Counted from the first letter of the stretch, positions 43,633 through 52,636 are shown. The stretch: DNA of 64,000 nucleotides from Ferruginibacter sp. (GCF_028288465.1 NZ_JAQBNR010000001.1:124001-188000), one strand, 5' to 3'. The notes: generated from the letters alone by a model not told the origin. A program made the numbers and translations.

Positions 43633-44718
43633 ATGCAGTTCGAAGAGATTATCAATGCGAAATTGAGTAAAGACGTGGACCGCCCCATGATGAAAAAAGA
43701 GGCTTTCCCCGTGAGCGAAGGCCTCGAGGCGTATCTCAAAAAATATGGCCGCGATATCATTTTACCCATTGCTTACAGAGACCTGCTCAACTACCGTTAC
43801 GCTACTTCACTAAGAGACAGGTATGGCAAACTGACCCATTGGGAAACCGCCGTATACGATTTAAAAGAAATGGAATTTTTAAAAGAAGGCCTGGTTAAAA
43901 CCTATGCCATTCTTAAAACAGAAGGCAATTTAAATTACATCAAACACCTGGATGTTGAACGAATAGATTTTTGCGAATTTGGCAATAGTGTGCCTTTCAG
44001 AATAAGGATCGTCAATACCATCAATGGCAACTATGATCATTATTATATTAAATCGTTCGATGCATCGCGGATATACGGATTGGAGCTGGAACACCTGCTC
44101 TCGCCAAACCGCATTACTTTCCTGTACCATAAAAATACATTGGTAGAAGAGCATATCCCCGGCATACCTGGCGACGTTTTTTTGCAGGATTACATGAACA
44201 GGCCCGAAACAAATAAAATACGCATTGCCAAGGAATTTGTAAAATTTAATGAACGCTGTTTCGCCCGTTTATTGGGTGACATGCGTAGTTATAATTTCGT
44301 GATTGATATTACTCCGGATATTGAAGATTATCAGTATCGCATCAGGGCCATCGATTTCGATCAGCAATCCTATGAGGGAAGGAAGAATTTGTACCTGCCC
44401 CAGTTTTATAAAGAAAATTTTGAGTATGTGGAACTGGTGCTAAAACATCTCAGCCCCGATGTAATTGAACAATACCAGGCCGAAGAGCGCACCACTATGG
44501 CTTACCGCGTAATAGCAAGCCGGAGGCAGATTATGGAATTACTGAATATCATGATTAAAGATGAAATATCTGAGAACTACAAAGTAAAGTTGCTGAGAAG
44601 CGAGCTGAATGAGCATTTCAATACGAATTACTTTTCCAAATGCAATAGCATGGGTGCCATTGTCAAACGGCAGTTGAAACAGATGCTGCAAAAGCATTTG
44701 CTGCAGGTTCCAAAATAG
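43633..44718 (+). CDS. Unknown protein with kinase-like fold motifs
   Basis: A 361-residue soluble protein between clpP and clpX. It has no signal peptide or membrane helix. Several motifs are placed like those of a protein-kinase-like fold. Lys140 is in the strand HYYIKSF, and a hinge-like segment LVEEHIPGIPGDVFLQDYM follows. LGDMRSYNFVID (Asp216, Asn221) matches the catalytic-loop spacing D-x4-N, and IRAIDFDQQ (Asp241) matches the DFG-like metal site. The C-terminal 120 residues are helical. Similar proteins occur in other Bacteroidota beside Clp genes as far as I recall, but no function is known to me. Kinase activity and any Clp link are inferences. Confidence 0.7.
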   Translation: MQFEEIINAKLSKDVDRPMMKKEAFPVSEGLEAYLKKYGRDIILPIAYRDLLNYRYATSLRDRYGKLTHWETAVYDLKEMEFLKEGLVKTYAILKTEGNLNYIKHLDVERIDFCEFGNSVPFRIRIVNTINGNYDHYYIKSFDASRIYGLELEHLLSPNRITFLYHKNTLVEEHIPGIPGDVFLQDYMNRPETNKIRIAKEFVKFNERCFARLLGDMRSYNFVIDITPDIEDYQYRIRAIDFDQQSYEGRKNLYLPQFYKENFEYVELVLKHLSPDVIEQYQAEERTTMAYRVIASRRQIMELLNIMIKDEISENYKVKLLRSELNEHFNTNYFSKCNSMGAIVKRQLKQMLQKHLLQVPK

Positions 44719-44859
44719 GGATTTGATGTCCAGCATTTTATTAATTATCCGTTTATTTATTCCAATTACACTTATCCTTCTTATTTTCCGTTATTGTATT
44801 TTAACAATTGCTGCAACGTTCTGTTACAGAAGATTGTCTGTTAAAGAGCAGCGATTGGT

Positions 44860-44867
44860 TATCTTTG
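44860..44867 (+). promoter_or_regulatory. -7 promoter box of clpX
   Basis: TATCTTTG is an exact TAnnTTTG match, 37 nt before the ATG at 44905. Confidence 0.5.
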
Positions 44868-44904
44868 CAGTTGCAAAAAATAAAAGAGCGTTAAACAGGA
44901 AACA

Positions 44905-46143
44905 ATGGCAAAACAACAAACATTACACTGTTCTTTCTGCGGCCGCAGCCGCGATGAGGTAAAAATTCTGATAGCCGGTCAGGAAGGACATATTTGCGAA
45001 AATTGTGTGGAGCATGCACAGGAAATCATCGGCCAGGAGCTGATGATTTACCCTGAAACAAAACAGGGTGGAGCAGCGCATAAATTAACCGTAAGAAAAC
45101 CGATTGAAATAAAGAAATTTTTAGATGAGTACGTGATAGGCCAGGACGACGCAAAGAAAATTCTGGCAGTAGCGGTGTACAACCATTATAAAAGACTAAA
45201 TCAAAAGGTGGAAAATGATGTTGAAATTGAAAAAAGCAACATCATCATGGTAGGTGAAACGGGTACAGGTAAAACCTTGCTGGCTAAGTCTATCGCCAGG
45301 ATGCTGAATGTGCCCTTTGCTATAGTGGATGCTACCGTTTTCACAGAAGCTGGCTACGTTGGCGAAGATGTGGAAAGTATGTTGAGCCGCCTGTTACAAG
45401 CTTGTAATTACGATGTAGCAGCTGCTGAAAAAGGAATTGTTTTTATTGATGAAATTGATAAAGTCGCCCGTAAAAGTGATAATCCCTCTATTACAAGAGA
45501 TGTAAGTGGCGAAGGAGTACAACAGGGACTTTTAAAGTTACTGGAAGGAACAGAAGTACTGGTGCCGCCACAAGGGGGACGTAAACACCCGGAACAGAAA
45601 CTGGTAAAAGTAAATACGCAAAATATTCTTTTCATTTGTGGAGGTGCATTTGATGGGGTAGACAGGATCATTGCACGCCGCGTAAATACGCATGCGATTG
45701 GCTTTAGTGTAAACAAGGAATTGCAGGAATTTCAGCAGAAAAACCTGTTGCAGTTTGTCAATGCGGTCGATTTAAAAACTTTCGGTTTAATACCTGAATT
45801 ACTGGGCCGTTTGCCGGTGATCACCTATCTTAATCCGCTGGATGCACCTACTTTGCGCAATATTTTAACTGAGCCTAAAAACGCTTTAATAAAACAGTTT
45901 ACCCGCTTGTTTGATATCGAGGGCATCGCCTTAACTTTTGAACCGGCCGTGTATGATTTCATGGTTGAAAAGGCATTGGAATATAAGCTGGGAGCAAGAG
46001 GATTAAGAAGTATCTGCGAAAGTATTTTAACCGATGCGATGTATGAATTGCCTTCTCAAAAAGTAAAAACTTTTGAAGTGACCCTGGAATATGCCCAACG
46101 TAAGTTTAATACCAGCAAAATGAGTATGCTTAAAGTAGCATAA
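44905..46143 (+). CDS. clpX: ATP-dependent Clp protease ATP-binding subunit ClpX
   Basis: A 412-residue AAA+ unfoldase that feeds substrates to ClpP. The N-terminal zinc-binding domain has [11 protein letters not shown] (Cys8, Cys11) and [10 protein letters not shown]. Walker A is [18 protein letters not shown] (about 113-130), Walker B is [12 protein letters not shown] (about 177-188), the pore loop lies in [10 protein letters not shown] and the arginine finger region near [22 protein letters not shown] and [13 protein letters not shown] are also typical. It has its own promoter box and a terminator follows, so it may be expressed separately from clpP. Confidence 0.97.
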   Translation: MAKQQTLHCSFCGRSRDEVKILIAGQEGHICENCVEHAQEIIGQELMIYPETKQGGAAHKLTVRKPIEIKKFLDEYVIGQDDAKKILAVAVYNHYKRLNQKVENDVEIEKSNIIMVGETGTGKTLLAKSIARMLNVPFAIVDATVFTEAGYVGEDVESMLSRLLQACNYDVAAAEKGIVFIDEIDKVARKSDNPSITRDVSGEGVQQGLLKLLEGTEVLVPPQGGRKHPEQKLVKVNTQNILFICGGAFDGVDRIIARRVNTHAIGFSVNKELQEFQQKNLLQFVNAVDLKTFGLIPELLGRLPVITYLNPLDAPTLRNILTEPKNALIKQFTRLFDIEGIALTFEPAVYDFMVEKALEYKLGARGLRSICESILTDAMYELPSQKVKTFEVTLEYAQRKFNTSKMSMLKVA

Positions 46144-46476
46144 AAGAATAAATTTGTATGAAACTGCAACCAGCAATTGCAGTTTTTTTTATGTCCGGGA
46201 GCGTTCACTTTCTACCCAAGTTTCAAACAAATGCAATTCATTTTAGGTGGTTGTTTTATTTCAATATATTTTTGAGCCGCAAAAAAGAAGTGCAGTATTT
46301 TTAGGCGGTAAATAGTTACCCGCTTCGCTTTGATAAAAGTACAAAACAGGTTTGCGGTACAAGAGGGCGATGCAACGATGTTCCACATTGGTTTATGGCC
46401 CGGACAAATGACTTAACACTTTACCCCGCTTTCTATTAAGAAAACAGGGGCAACTTAAAACAGATAAAAATTTATA
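46144..46476. other. 333-nt gap between clpX and purA
   Basis: Apart from the clpX terminator I see no convincing gene. A short minus-strand frame of about 57 codons (46387 down to 46213) lacks a start context or recognisable domain. The segment around 46330-46420 could be a dispersed intergenic repeat or the purA leader; this cannot be decided from one copy. Confidence 0.4.
46162..46190 (+). terminator. Intrinsic terminator after clpX
   Basis: AACTGCAA at 46162-46169 and its complement at 46177-46184 form an 8-bp stem with a 7-nt loop. A run of T follows directly. Confidence 0.85.
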
Positions 46477-47739
46477 ATGGTAGACGTAATTCTCGGACTT
46501 CAATGGGGCGACGAGGGCAAAGGAAAAATTGTTGATTATTTTGCTCCAAATTATGATGTGATTGCCCGGTTTCAGGGCGGCCCGAATGCAGGGCATACCT
46601 TGTATGTAAACGGACAAAAAGTAGTATTGCACCAAATACCAAGTGGTATCTTTCATGAAGGGAAAACCAACCTGATAGGCAATGGCGTTGTGTTGGATCC
46701 GGTAACACTTAAAAGAGAGTGCGGCGTAGTAGCATCCATGGGTGTTGACTATAAAAAAAGTTTATACATCAGCGAAAGAGCACACCTGATTTTACCAACG
46801 CACCGGGCATTGGATAAAGCGAGTGAGATTGCAAAAGGCAATGAAAAAATTGGTTCTACGTTAAAGGGCATAGGTCCGGCGTACATGGATAAAACAGGCA
46901 GAAATGGATTGCGAGTTGGAGACTTGCTGGACAAAAGTTTTACCTCCCAATACATTAAATTACGCTTGAAGCACCAGCGTTTGCTGGATAATTACAACTT
47001 CCAGGAAGATATCAGCTTGTGGGAAGATGAATTTTTTGAAGCAATTGAAGAACTGAGAAGTTTTAATATCGTGAACGGCGAATATTTTATCAATGATAAA
47101 ATACAGCAGGGGAAAAAGGTACTGGCAGAAGGTGCACAGGGAAGCATGCTGGATGTGGATTTTGGCACTTTTCCTTTTGTTACGAGTAGCAGCACTATCT
47201 CTGCCGGTGTATGTACCGGGTTGGGGATTGCACCGCAAAAAATTAAAGATGTGTTCGGCGTATCGAAAGCGTATTGTACAAGGGTGGGCAGTGGTCCTTT
47301 CCCGACAGAGCTTGATGATGATATGGGCGAGTTGATCCGCAAAACCGGAAGTGAATTTGGAGCCACTACCGGCAGGCCGAGACGTTGTGGCTGGATTGAT
47401 TTGGTAGCATTGCAGTTTGCCTGCATGATTAACGGTGTTACGCAGGTTATTATGACCAAAACAGATATCCTGGATGCATTGCCGGAATTAAAAGTTTGTA
47501 ACGGTTATTCTATCAATGGTGAAGATAAAAGTTATGTTCCATTCCAGATGAGCAAGGTAAAAATTGATCCTATTCACAAGAGTTTTGAGGGTTGGAAAAC
47601 GGATATTACAAAAATTGATAATTATACAGATTTACCTCAAAAGATGAAAAATTATATTGACTACATTAATAATTTTTTGAAGGTTCCTGTTAAATACATC
47701 AGTAACGGGCCGGGAAGAGATCAGATAATACTGGCGTAA
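46477..47739 (+). CDS. purA: Adenylosuccinate synthetase
   Basis: Joins IMP and aspartate with GTP to give adenylosuccinate, the first step to AMP. The 420 residues start with GLQWGDEGKGKIVDYFA (the P-loop and catalytic Asp), then GGPNAGHTLYVNGQKVVLHQIPSG, GTFPFVTSS and the C-terminal TTGRPRRCGWIDL, all diagnostic. The length is normal and the enzyme looks intact. The preceding gap is 333 nt. The acidic protein gene follows after 82 nt on the same strand. Confidence 0.97.
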   Translation: MVDVILGLQWGDEGKGKIVDYFAPNYDVIARFQGGPNAGHTLYVNGQKVVLHQIPSGIFHEGKTNLIGNGVVLDPVTLKRECGVVASMGVDYKKSLYISERAHLILPTHRALDKASEIAKGNEKIGSTLKGIGPAYMDKTGRNGLRVGDLLDKSFTSQYIKLRLKHQRLLDNYNFQEDISLWEDEFFEAIEELRSFNIVNGEYFINDKIQQGKKVLAEGAQGSMLDVDFGTFPFVTSSSTISAGVCTGLGIAPQKIKDVFGVSKAYCTRVGSGPFPTELDDDMGELIRKTGSEFGATTGRPRRCGWIDLVALQFACMINGVTQVIMTKTDILDALPELKVCNGYSINGEDKSYVPFQMSKVKIDPIHKSFEGWKTDITKIDNYTDLPQKMKNYIDYINNFLKVPVKYISNGPGRDQIILA

Positions 47740-47821
47740 AAAATAATTATAAAAATAAATGCCTTTTTTTTTGGCTAATTAAAAATCTATCAGAAATTTT
47801 ACAGTAACAACTGGTTAAATT

Positions 47822-48235
47822 ATGGCAAAATCTAACAAAGAAAAAAAGGCAACTCCTGCTGAGGACGCACCTTTAAAAAAAACTACTCCAAAAGCATCGC
47901 CCAAATCTAAAAAGGAAGATGATGATGACGATGATGATGATTTGGATGAAGATATAAAGCCCGTTAAAAAGGGAAAAGCTGCTTCAAAAAAAGCAGGTGA
48001 CGATGATGACGACGATGATGATATCGACGATACGGAAGATGAATGGGAAAAGACTGAAGATGATGATGACTGGGATGCAGACTTCGATGAATTTGACGTA
48101 CCAAAATCTGCTGCAAAAAAATCTGTCGGCAAAAAATCGGCCAAGGATGATGACGAAGATGAATTTAAAGATCTGGGCTTTGACGATTTAGACGTCGATG
48201 GCGGTGGTTTTGATGATGACGACGATGATTTTTAG
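47822..48235 (+). CDS. Highly acidic, low-complexity protein
   Basis: A 137-residue protein with an N-terminal Lys/Ala/Pro-rich part (about 1-30) and long aspartate runs, with acidic clusters at about residues 32-43, 60-80 and 105-137. Between them are Lys/Ala/Ser patches (KPVKKGKAASKKAG, KSAAKKSVGKKSAK) and one aromatic acidic motif, WDADFDEFDV. Alternating basic and acidic blocks and the lack of hydrophobic segments suggest a disordered protein. Such proteins can bind basic proteins or mimic DNA, but no family is recognised. It lies between purA and a PabB-type gene and is read on the plus strand; the opposite frame is a Ser-rich shadow. Confidence 0.75.
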   Translation: MAKSNKEKKATPAEDAPLKKTTPKASPKSKKEDDDDDDDDLDEDIKPVKKGKAASKKAGDDDDDDDDIDDTEDEWEKTEDDDDWDADFDEFDVPKSAAKKSVGKKSAKDDDEDEFKDLGFDDLDVDGGGFDDDDDDF

Positions 48236-48282
48236 GGAATAATGTATACTGATTTGTAATTGCCTGTAGTTAAAACAATTAA

Positions 48283-49560
48283 GTGAAAAAAGCTACAACT
48301 TTTGCAATTGATGATTTTAATTCTTTTAGATTAAAAATGTTGAACTGGTCAAAACAGTTCAACATTTTTTGTTTACTGGATAATAGTGGTTATTTATTTG
48401 ATAAGCCTGCTTTTGAATGTTTGCTGGCGGTAGGCTCTAAAGAAAGGCTACAAACCAAAGCCGGCAATTCTTTTGAGGCATTAAAAGAATTTAGTTCTTA
48501 TCATCATGATTGGTTATTTGGGCATTTTGGATATGACCTGAAAAATGAAACCAATATGCTGCAATCCGGCAATTTTGAAGGCGTAGGTTTCGCTGATATG
48601 CATTTTTCTGTGCCCCAAACAGTGTTGCAATTAACCGAACAAACGTTTACGATTTACAGTGAAGGGGATGCAGATACGATATTTTATACCATCGCATCTT
48701 TAGAACAATGTGCGGTAACAACTTCACCCAGCTTTACTATAAACAGCAGGTTTTCAAAAGCGGACTATATCAGCAGCGTACAAAAATTACAGCAACACAT
48801 TTTGCGGGGCGATTGCTACGAAATTAATTTTTGCCAGGAATTTTTTTCGGAGAATGTCAGTATTGATCCCTGGTCGGTCTACACTAAATTAATGCAACTT
48901 TCGCCCAGCCCTTTTGCCGCTTTATATAAAGTGGACGATCAATATTGCATTTGCGCAAGTCCGGAACGTTACCTGAAAAAATCGGGTAATCAGATAATAT
49001 CACAACCGATTAAAGGTACAGCCAGGCGTTGTTTAAAAGATGCTATTGCAGATGAAGAAAGCAGGCAGCAACTACAAAACAGTGAAAAAGAAAAAAGCGA
49101 GAATGTGATGGTGGTTGACCTGGTGAGAAATGATTTAAGCAAATTTTGTAAAGAGGGAACTGTAAAAGTTGATCAGTTGTTTGGTATTTATAGTTTTCCG
49201 CAGGTGCATCAAATGATAAGTACTGTAAGCGGGGAACTGGAGGAGGGGATGGACTGGACAGATGCAGTAAAATTAACCTTCCCGATGGGATCAATGACCG
49301 GGGCTCCCAAACTACGGGTAATGCAGCTAACAGAACAATATGAAAGAACCAGGCGGGGCCTTTTTTCTGGCGCAATCGGGTATGTAAATCCGCAGGGTGA
49401 TTGCGATTTTAATGTAGTAATAAGAAGCATTTTATACAATGCGGCTACACAATATGTATCTTTTCAAGCAGGCAGTGCCATTACTTTTTACAGCGATCCT
49501 GAATCGGAATATGAAGAATGTTTGTTGAAAGCTGCCGCTTTAAAAAAGGTGCTGGAGTAA
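48283..49560 (+). CDS. pabB: Aminodeoxychorismate synthase component I-like chorismate enzyme
   Basis: A 425-residue chorismate-using enzyme, TrpE/PabB family. The C-terminal catalytic block includes KADYISSVQKLQQHILRGDCYEINFCQEF (about 162-190), ASPERYLK, QPIKGTARR, the signature SEKEKSENVMVVDLVRNDLSKFC, TFPMGSMTGAPKLRVMQL and the C-terminal SGAIGYVNPQGDCDFNVVIRSI. PIKGT is more typical of PabB than TrpE, so it should make 4-amino-4-deoxychorismate for folate. A glutamine amidotransferase partner is not visible. The start is a GTG at 48283; an internal ATG at 48337 lies within a 15-bp hairpin. It converges with the transglycosylase gene, 1 nt away. Confidence 0.88.
   Translation: MKKATTFAIDDFNSFRLKMLNWSKQFNIFCLLDNSGYLFDKPAFECLLAVGSKERLQTKAGNSFEALKEFSSYHHDWLFGHFGYDLKNETNMLQSGNFEGVGFADMHFSVPQTVLQLTEQTFTIYSEGDADTIFYTIASLEQCAVTTSPSFTINSRFSKADYISSVQKLQQHILRGDCYEINFCQEFFSENVSIDPWSVYTKLMQLSPSPFAALYKVDDQYCICASPERYLKKSGNQIISQPIKGTARRCLKDAIADEESRQQLQNSEKEKSENVMVVDLVRNDLSKFCKEGTVKVDQLFGIYSFPQVHQMISTVSGELEEGMDWTDAVKLTFPMGSMTGAPKLRVMQLTEQYERTRRGLFSGAIGYVNPQGDCDFNVVIRSILYNAATQYVSFQAGSAITFYSDPESEYEECLLKAAALKKVLE
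48333..48370 (+). other. 15-bp hairpin with T-run inside the pabB 5' coding region
   Basis: AAAAATGTTGAACTG at 48333-48347 and its perfect complement at 48355-48369, with a 7-nt loop, and T-rich sequence after. The ATG at 48337 lies in the first arm. It looks like a terminator or translation-control hairpin inside the gene. Confidence 0.6.
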
Positions 49561-49561
49561 C

Positions 49562-50761
49562 TTACCTGGTTTTCTTTTTTCCGGGTAATGGATATACCGT
49601 TTTAAAATCAGGCACAGATGCATCGCCTAGTAATGCCTGCACGCTTTCATTTAAAATCTGGTATTTGTTGGCAGTAAATAATTGCATTTTATCGGGCGGC
49701 AACCGAAGATCAAAGTTGCCGGTAACGGACATAGTTGCATCGAATGAAGGGTTGAAATGATTGAATAAAGCGATATCCATCATTATATTTTTCGCAATAA
49801 CCAGCGAGTTATATTTTCCTGTAATGGACAGTACTTCAACGTCAACCAATTCATCCGCAGTCAGGTTGGCTGTTTTGAAAGGTCCTGCATTGCCGCTTCT
49901 TCCATAGGTGGTACGATTTACTTCATTCCCCATTGGCAGAGCTCCGCCAGAAAATGTGGTTACACCGCCACCGCCTTCCATAATATAATGGGTAGCTATA
50001 AATCTTTTAACATAGGTTCTTGATTCCTCGGGCAGATAATACTGAAGACGCCAGAAGTCGTTGCTGCCGCTCTTTTTTATAGCACTGTAGACCCTTCCGG
50101 GTCCGCCGTTGTAAGCAGCCATTACCAGCAGCCAGTCGTGCAACTGGCTATATAGATATAACAAATACCTTGCTGCGGCATGTGTGCTTTTATAGTAGTC
50201 CCTGCGCTCATCCAACGCTCCGTTTACAACCAGCCCGTAATCTTTGGCAGTGTACGGCATAAACTGCCATGGGCCGCCGGCACCCACCACACTGGTAGCG
50301 CCGGTACTTAAATTGGATTCTATTACGGCGATATATTTTAATTCTTTAGGCAAACCGTATTGCTGCAAAATATTTTCTATCAGGTTAAAATAAGGTTTGC
50401 CCCAGCCCTTCATATTTTGAAGGTAATTACTATGCGCTTTTATATAATCCTGCACGAAACTTTCTGCATTGGGATTTACCTGTGCAGTATAGGGCATCGA
50501 AGCGTTGTAGCTATAATTGGAAAACAGGTTTTTAAAACCATATTTGGTGACCTGGTTGAAATACTGCACTTTATCCTTTTTAGGAAGCGACCTGGTTTTT
50601 ATTACCTCTTCAATCAAAGAATCTTCTTTGGCAATATTTTCGGGAACAGTATCTTTTATAATGAAAAAGGAGGTGGATGGGGATTGTATTAAATTGTCTT
50701 TGCCCTTTGCGCCCGCGATGTAAAGCACACATAAAAAAGATATGGCAACTACTTTTTTCAT
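49562..50761 (-). CDS. Lytic transglycosylase, MltD-like
   Basis: A 399-residue periplasmic enzyme that cuts the glycan chain of peptidoglycan. A signal peptide covers residues 1-20. The transglycosylase domain (about 105-270) has the catalytic Glu in YIAVIESNLSTGATSVVGAGGPWQFMPYTAKDYGL, followed by NGGPGRVYSAIKK and a conserved YVKRFIATHYI. The C-terminal part has beta-rich repeats but no clear LysM motif, as is found in longer MltD proteins. It follows gatA by 12 nt on the same strand, so gatA-mltD are probably cotranscribed. Confidence 0.9.
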   Translation of the reverse strand: MKKVVAISFLCVLYIAGAKGKDNLIQSPSTSFFIIKDTVPENIAKEDSLIEEVIKTRSLPKKDKVQYFNQVTKYGFKNLFSNYSYNASMPYTAQVNPNAESFVQDYIKAHSNYLQNMKGWGKPYFNLIENILQQYGLPKELKYIAVIESNLSTGATSVVGAGGPWQFMPYTAKDYGLVVNGALDERRDYYKSTHAAARYLLYLYSQLHDWLLVMAAYNGGPGRVYSAIKKSGSNDFWRLQYYLPEESRTYVKRFIATHYIMEGGGGVTTFSGGALPMGNEVNRTTYGRSGNAGPFKTANLTADELVDVEVLSITGKYNSLVIAKNIMMDIALFNHFNPSFDATMSVTGNFDLRLPPDKMQLFTANKYQILNESVQALLGDASVPDFKTVYPLPGKKKTR

Positions 50762-50773
50762 TATGCAGGGTAA

Positions 50774-52225
50774 CTAAACGTGTTTAAACTGTTGCAGCAA
50801 CATAGCTGACAACTGCAGCAAAGTTACTTCATCCATTTTATTTGTGAGCACCTGCAGGCCGAATGGCATCCCATTGCCATGTTTGTATAACGGAATGGAG
50901 ATAGCCGGTAATCCTGTCAGGTTAGCGAATACCGTATAAATATCTGCCAGATACATCGCTATAGGATCATCGCTTTTTTCACCAATCGTAAATGCAGTAG
51001 TCGGTGCTGTCGGAAGCATAATCGCGTCATAATTGTTGAAAATAGCAGTTGTACGGTCTGCAAGCATGCGCCTCACCTGCTGTGCCTTTGTAAAATACGC
51101 ATCAAAATAGCCGGCGCTCAAAACAAAAGTTCCCAGCAGGATCCTTCGTTGCACTTCTTTGCCGAAGCCTTCACTGCGGCTGCGCTTGTAGAAATCCGTC
51201 AAATCTTCCACCGCTTCTTCAGTGCGGTGACCGAAACGCACACCATCAAACCTATTAAGATTGCTGCTGGCTTCTGCCGTTGTTAAAACGTAATAGGCTG
51301 GTACAATATATTCCAGCAAATCAAAATCAACCGATTCAACGGTATGACCAGCATTCTTTAACTCTTGTATTGTAGAAAAAATGCTGGTGCTGATTTCCTG
51401 GTCGAGTGAAGGATGTTGTAATGCCTCATTAAAATAAGCTATGCGGTATTTTTTATCCACCGCCCCGTTATCTCTGAAATCAATTGAATTCTCTTTTACT
51501 GTCAAAGGCTGCGTAATTGCTGTACTGTCATAATCGTCCGCTCCTGAAATAACTTCCAAAGCAATGGCCACATCTTCTACAGAATTGCCAAAAATACCGA
51601 TCTGATCAAATGAAGAAGCATAGGCAATCAATCCGTAACGGGATATCCTGCCATAAGTGGGTTTAAGTCCAACGATACCACAGAAATCTGCTGGTTGGCG
51701 TACAGAGCCGCCTGTATCACTGCCTAAGCTAATCATGCACATACCTGCCTGCACTGCCACTGCACTGCCTCCGGATGAACCTCCAGGGACTTTAGATTCG
51801 TCCAACGCATTCAGTACATTTCCGTAAGCAGAATTTTCGTTTGTACTCCCCATTGCAAATTCGTCGCAATTGCAGTTGCCAATTATGATGGCCTCTTCGT
51901 CCAATAATTTCTGAATGGCGGTGGCATTATAAACGGAAGTAAATCCTTCCAGAATTTTCGATGCTGCGGTAACCCTGTGTTTTTTATAACAAATCACGTC
52001 TTTAATAGCGATGACTACTCCATGTAAACGGCCTATTTTGCCACCTTCTTTTCTTGCAGCGTCCAGCAATCTAGCCTTTTCCAGTGCTTCTTCAGCAAAG
52101 ATTTCTGTAAAGGCGTTGAGGTGCTTTTTAGAGTCAATTTTATGCAGATACAGACTAACAGCTGTAACACAGGTAGTTTGTCCAGCGATTAATTGTTGTT
52201 GATATTCTTTAATGGAATTAAACAA
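50774..52225 (-). CDS. gatA: Aspartyl/glutamyl-tRNA amidotransferase subunit A
   Basis: The amidase subunit of GatCAB, which converts misacylated Glu-tRNA(Gln) and/or Asp-tRNA(Asn) to the correct aminoacyl-tRNA. The Ser-Ser-Lys triad is present: Lys75 (VVIAIKDVI), the cis-Ser in VPGGSSGGSAVAVQAG (Ser150) and nucleophile Ser174 (GSDTGGSVRQPADFCG). The 483 residues are of normal length. No ATG is available near the family N-terminus; the TTG at 52225 (then TTTAATTCC) is the likely start. gatB and gatC are not in the window. A long nested hairpin lies just upstream. Confidence 0.94.
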   Translation of the reverse strand: MFNSIKEYQQQLIAGQTTCVTAVSLYLHKIDSKKHLNAFTEIFAEEALEKARLLDAARKEGGKIGRLHGVVIAIKDVICYKKHRVTAASKILEGFTSVYNATAIQKLLDEEAIIIGNCNCDEFAMGSTNENSAYGNVLNALDESKVPGGSSGGSAVAVQAGMCMISLGSDTGGSVRQPADFCGIVGLKPTYGRISRYGLIAYASSFDQIGIFGNSVEDVAIALEVISGADDYDSTAITQPLTVKENSIDFRDNGAVDKKYRIAYFNEALQHPSLDQEISTSIFSTIQELKNAGHTVESVDFDLLEYIVPAYYVLTTAEASSNLNRFDGVRFGHRTEEAVEDLTDFYKRSRSEGFGKEVQRRILLGTFVLSAGYFDAYFTKAQQVRRMLADRTTAIFNNYDAIMLPTAPTTAFTIGEKSDDPIAMYLADIYTVFANLTGLPAISIPLYKHGNGMPFGLQVLTNKMDEVTLLQLSAMLLQQFKHV

Positions 52226-52256
52226 AAAGAAAGTTTTGATGGATATGTATAAAAGA

Positions 52257-52323
52257 GGCTGAAGTGTTTTAACCTGCCTGCTATCCGAATAAATGGATAC
52301 CTGGCAGCAAAATCACTTCAGCC
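52257..52323. repeat. 67-nt nested hairpin between tatA and gatA
   Basis: An outer stem GGCTGAAGTG (52257-52266) pairs with CACTTCAGCC (52314-52323). The stem continues with TTTT/AAAA, then CTGCC/GGCAG and TATCC/GGATA, closing on an 8-nt loop. Read on the minus strand it comes right after tatA and before the gatA start, so it may be the tatA terminator, a gatA leader element or a mobile palindromic repeat. Confidence 0.65.
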
Positions 52324-52345
52324 GTAGTTATGTAATGCTAAATAT

Positions 52346-52636
52346 TTATTTCGCTATGTTCTGAGCCTGAGCTTCCTGCGCTCTCTTTTGTTCCAGCTGT
52401 TGTTTTAATTCCCTGATTTCAGAATCTTTATCCTTCTCTTTCATGCCTTCTTCTATTTCATTTTTTACACTTGCCTTGGCATCATTAAAATCTCTTACAC
52501 CTTTGCCGATGCCTTTCATTAATTCAGGGATTTTTTTTCCGCCAAATAGTAATACAACTGCCAGCAAAATAAAGATCCATTCAGATCCGCCCGGCATCCC
52601 AATCAAAAAAACAGCATTTAAACTTGATAGTAGCAT
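52346..52636 (-). CDS. tatA: Twin-arginine translocase subunit TatA/TatE
   Basis: A 96-residue pore subunit of the Tat system, which exports folded proteins. From the ATG at 52636 there is a hydrophobic membrane helix (EWIFILLAVVLLFG, about 19-32), the conserved FGGKKIPELMKGIGKGVRDFNDAK amphipathic helix (about 31-54) and a charged, Glu/Gln-rich tail. A TTG at 52657 would add seven residues. tatB and tatC are not nearby. It lies downstream of a frameshifted small lipoprotein gene, upstream of gatA. Confidence 0.93.
   Translation of the reverse strand: MLLSSLNAVFLIGMPGGSEWIFILLAVVLLFGGKKIPELMKGIGKGVRDFNDAKASVKNEIEEGMKEKDKDSEIRELKQQLEQKRAQEAQAQNIAK

Noticed and set aside
46213..46387. Minus-strand frame of about 57 codons in the clpX-purA gap
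   Set aside because: No signal peptide, domain or promoter; amino acid make-up looks random. A dispersed repeat remains possible.
47815..48144. Ser-rich minus-strand frame opposite the acidic protein
   Set aside because: It is the antisense of Asp-rich codons (GAT/GAC give ATC/GTC or TCA/TCG in other frames), not an independent gene.
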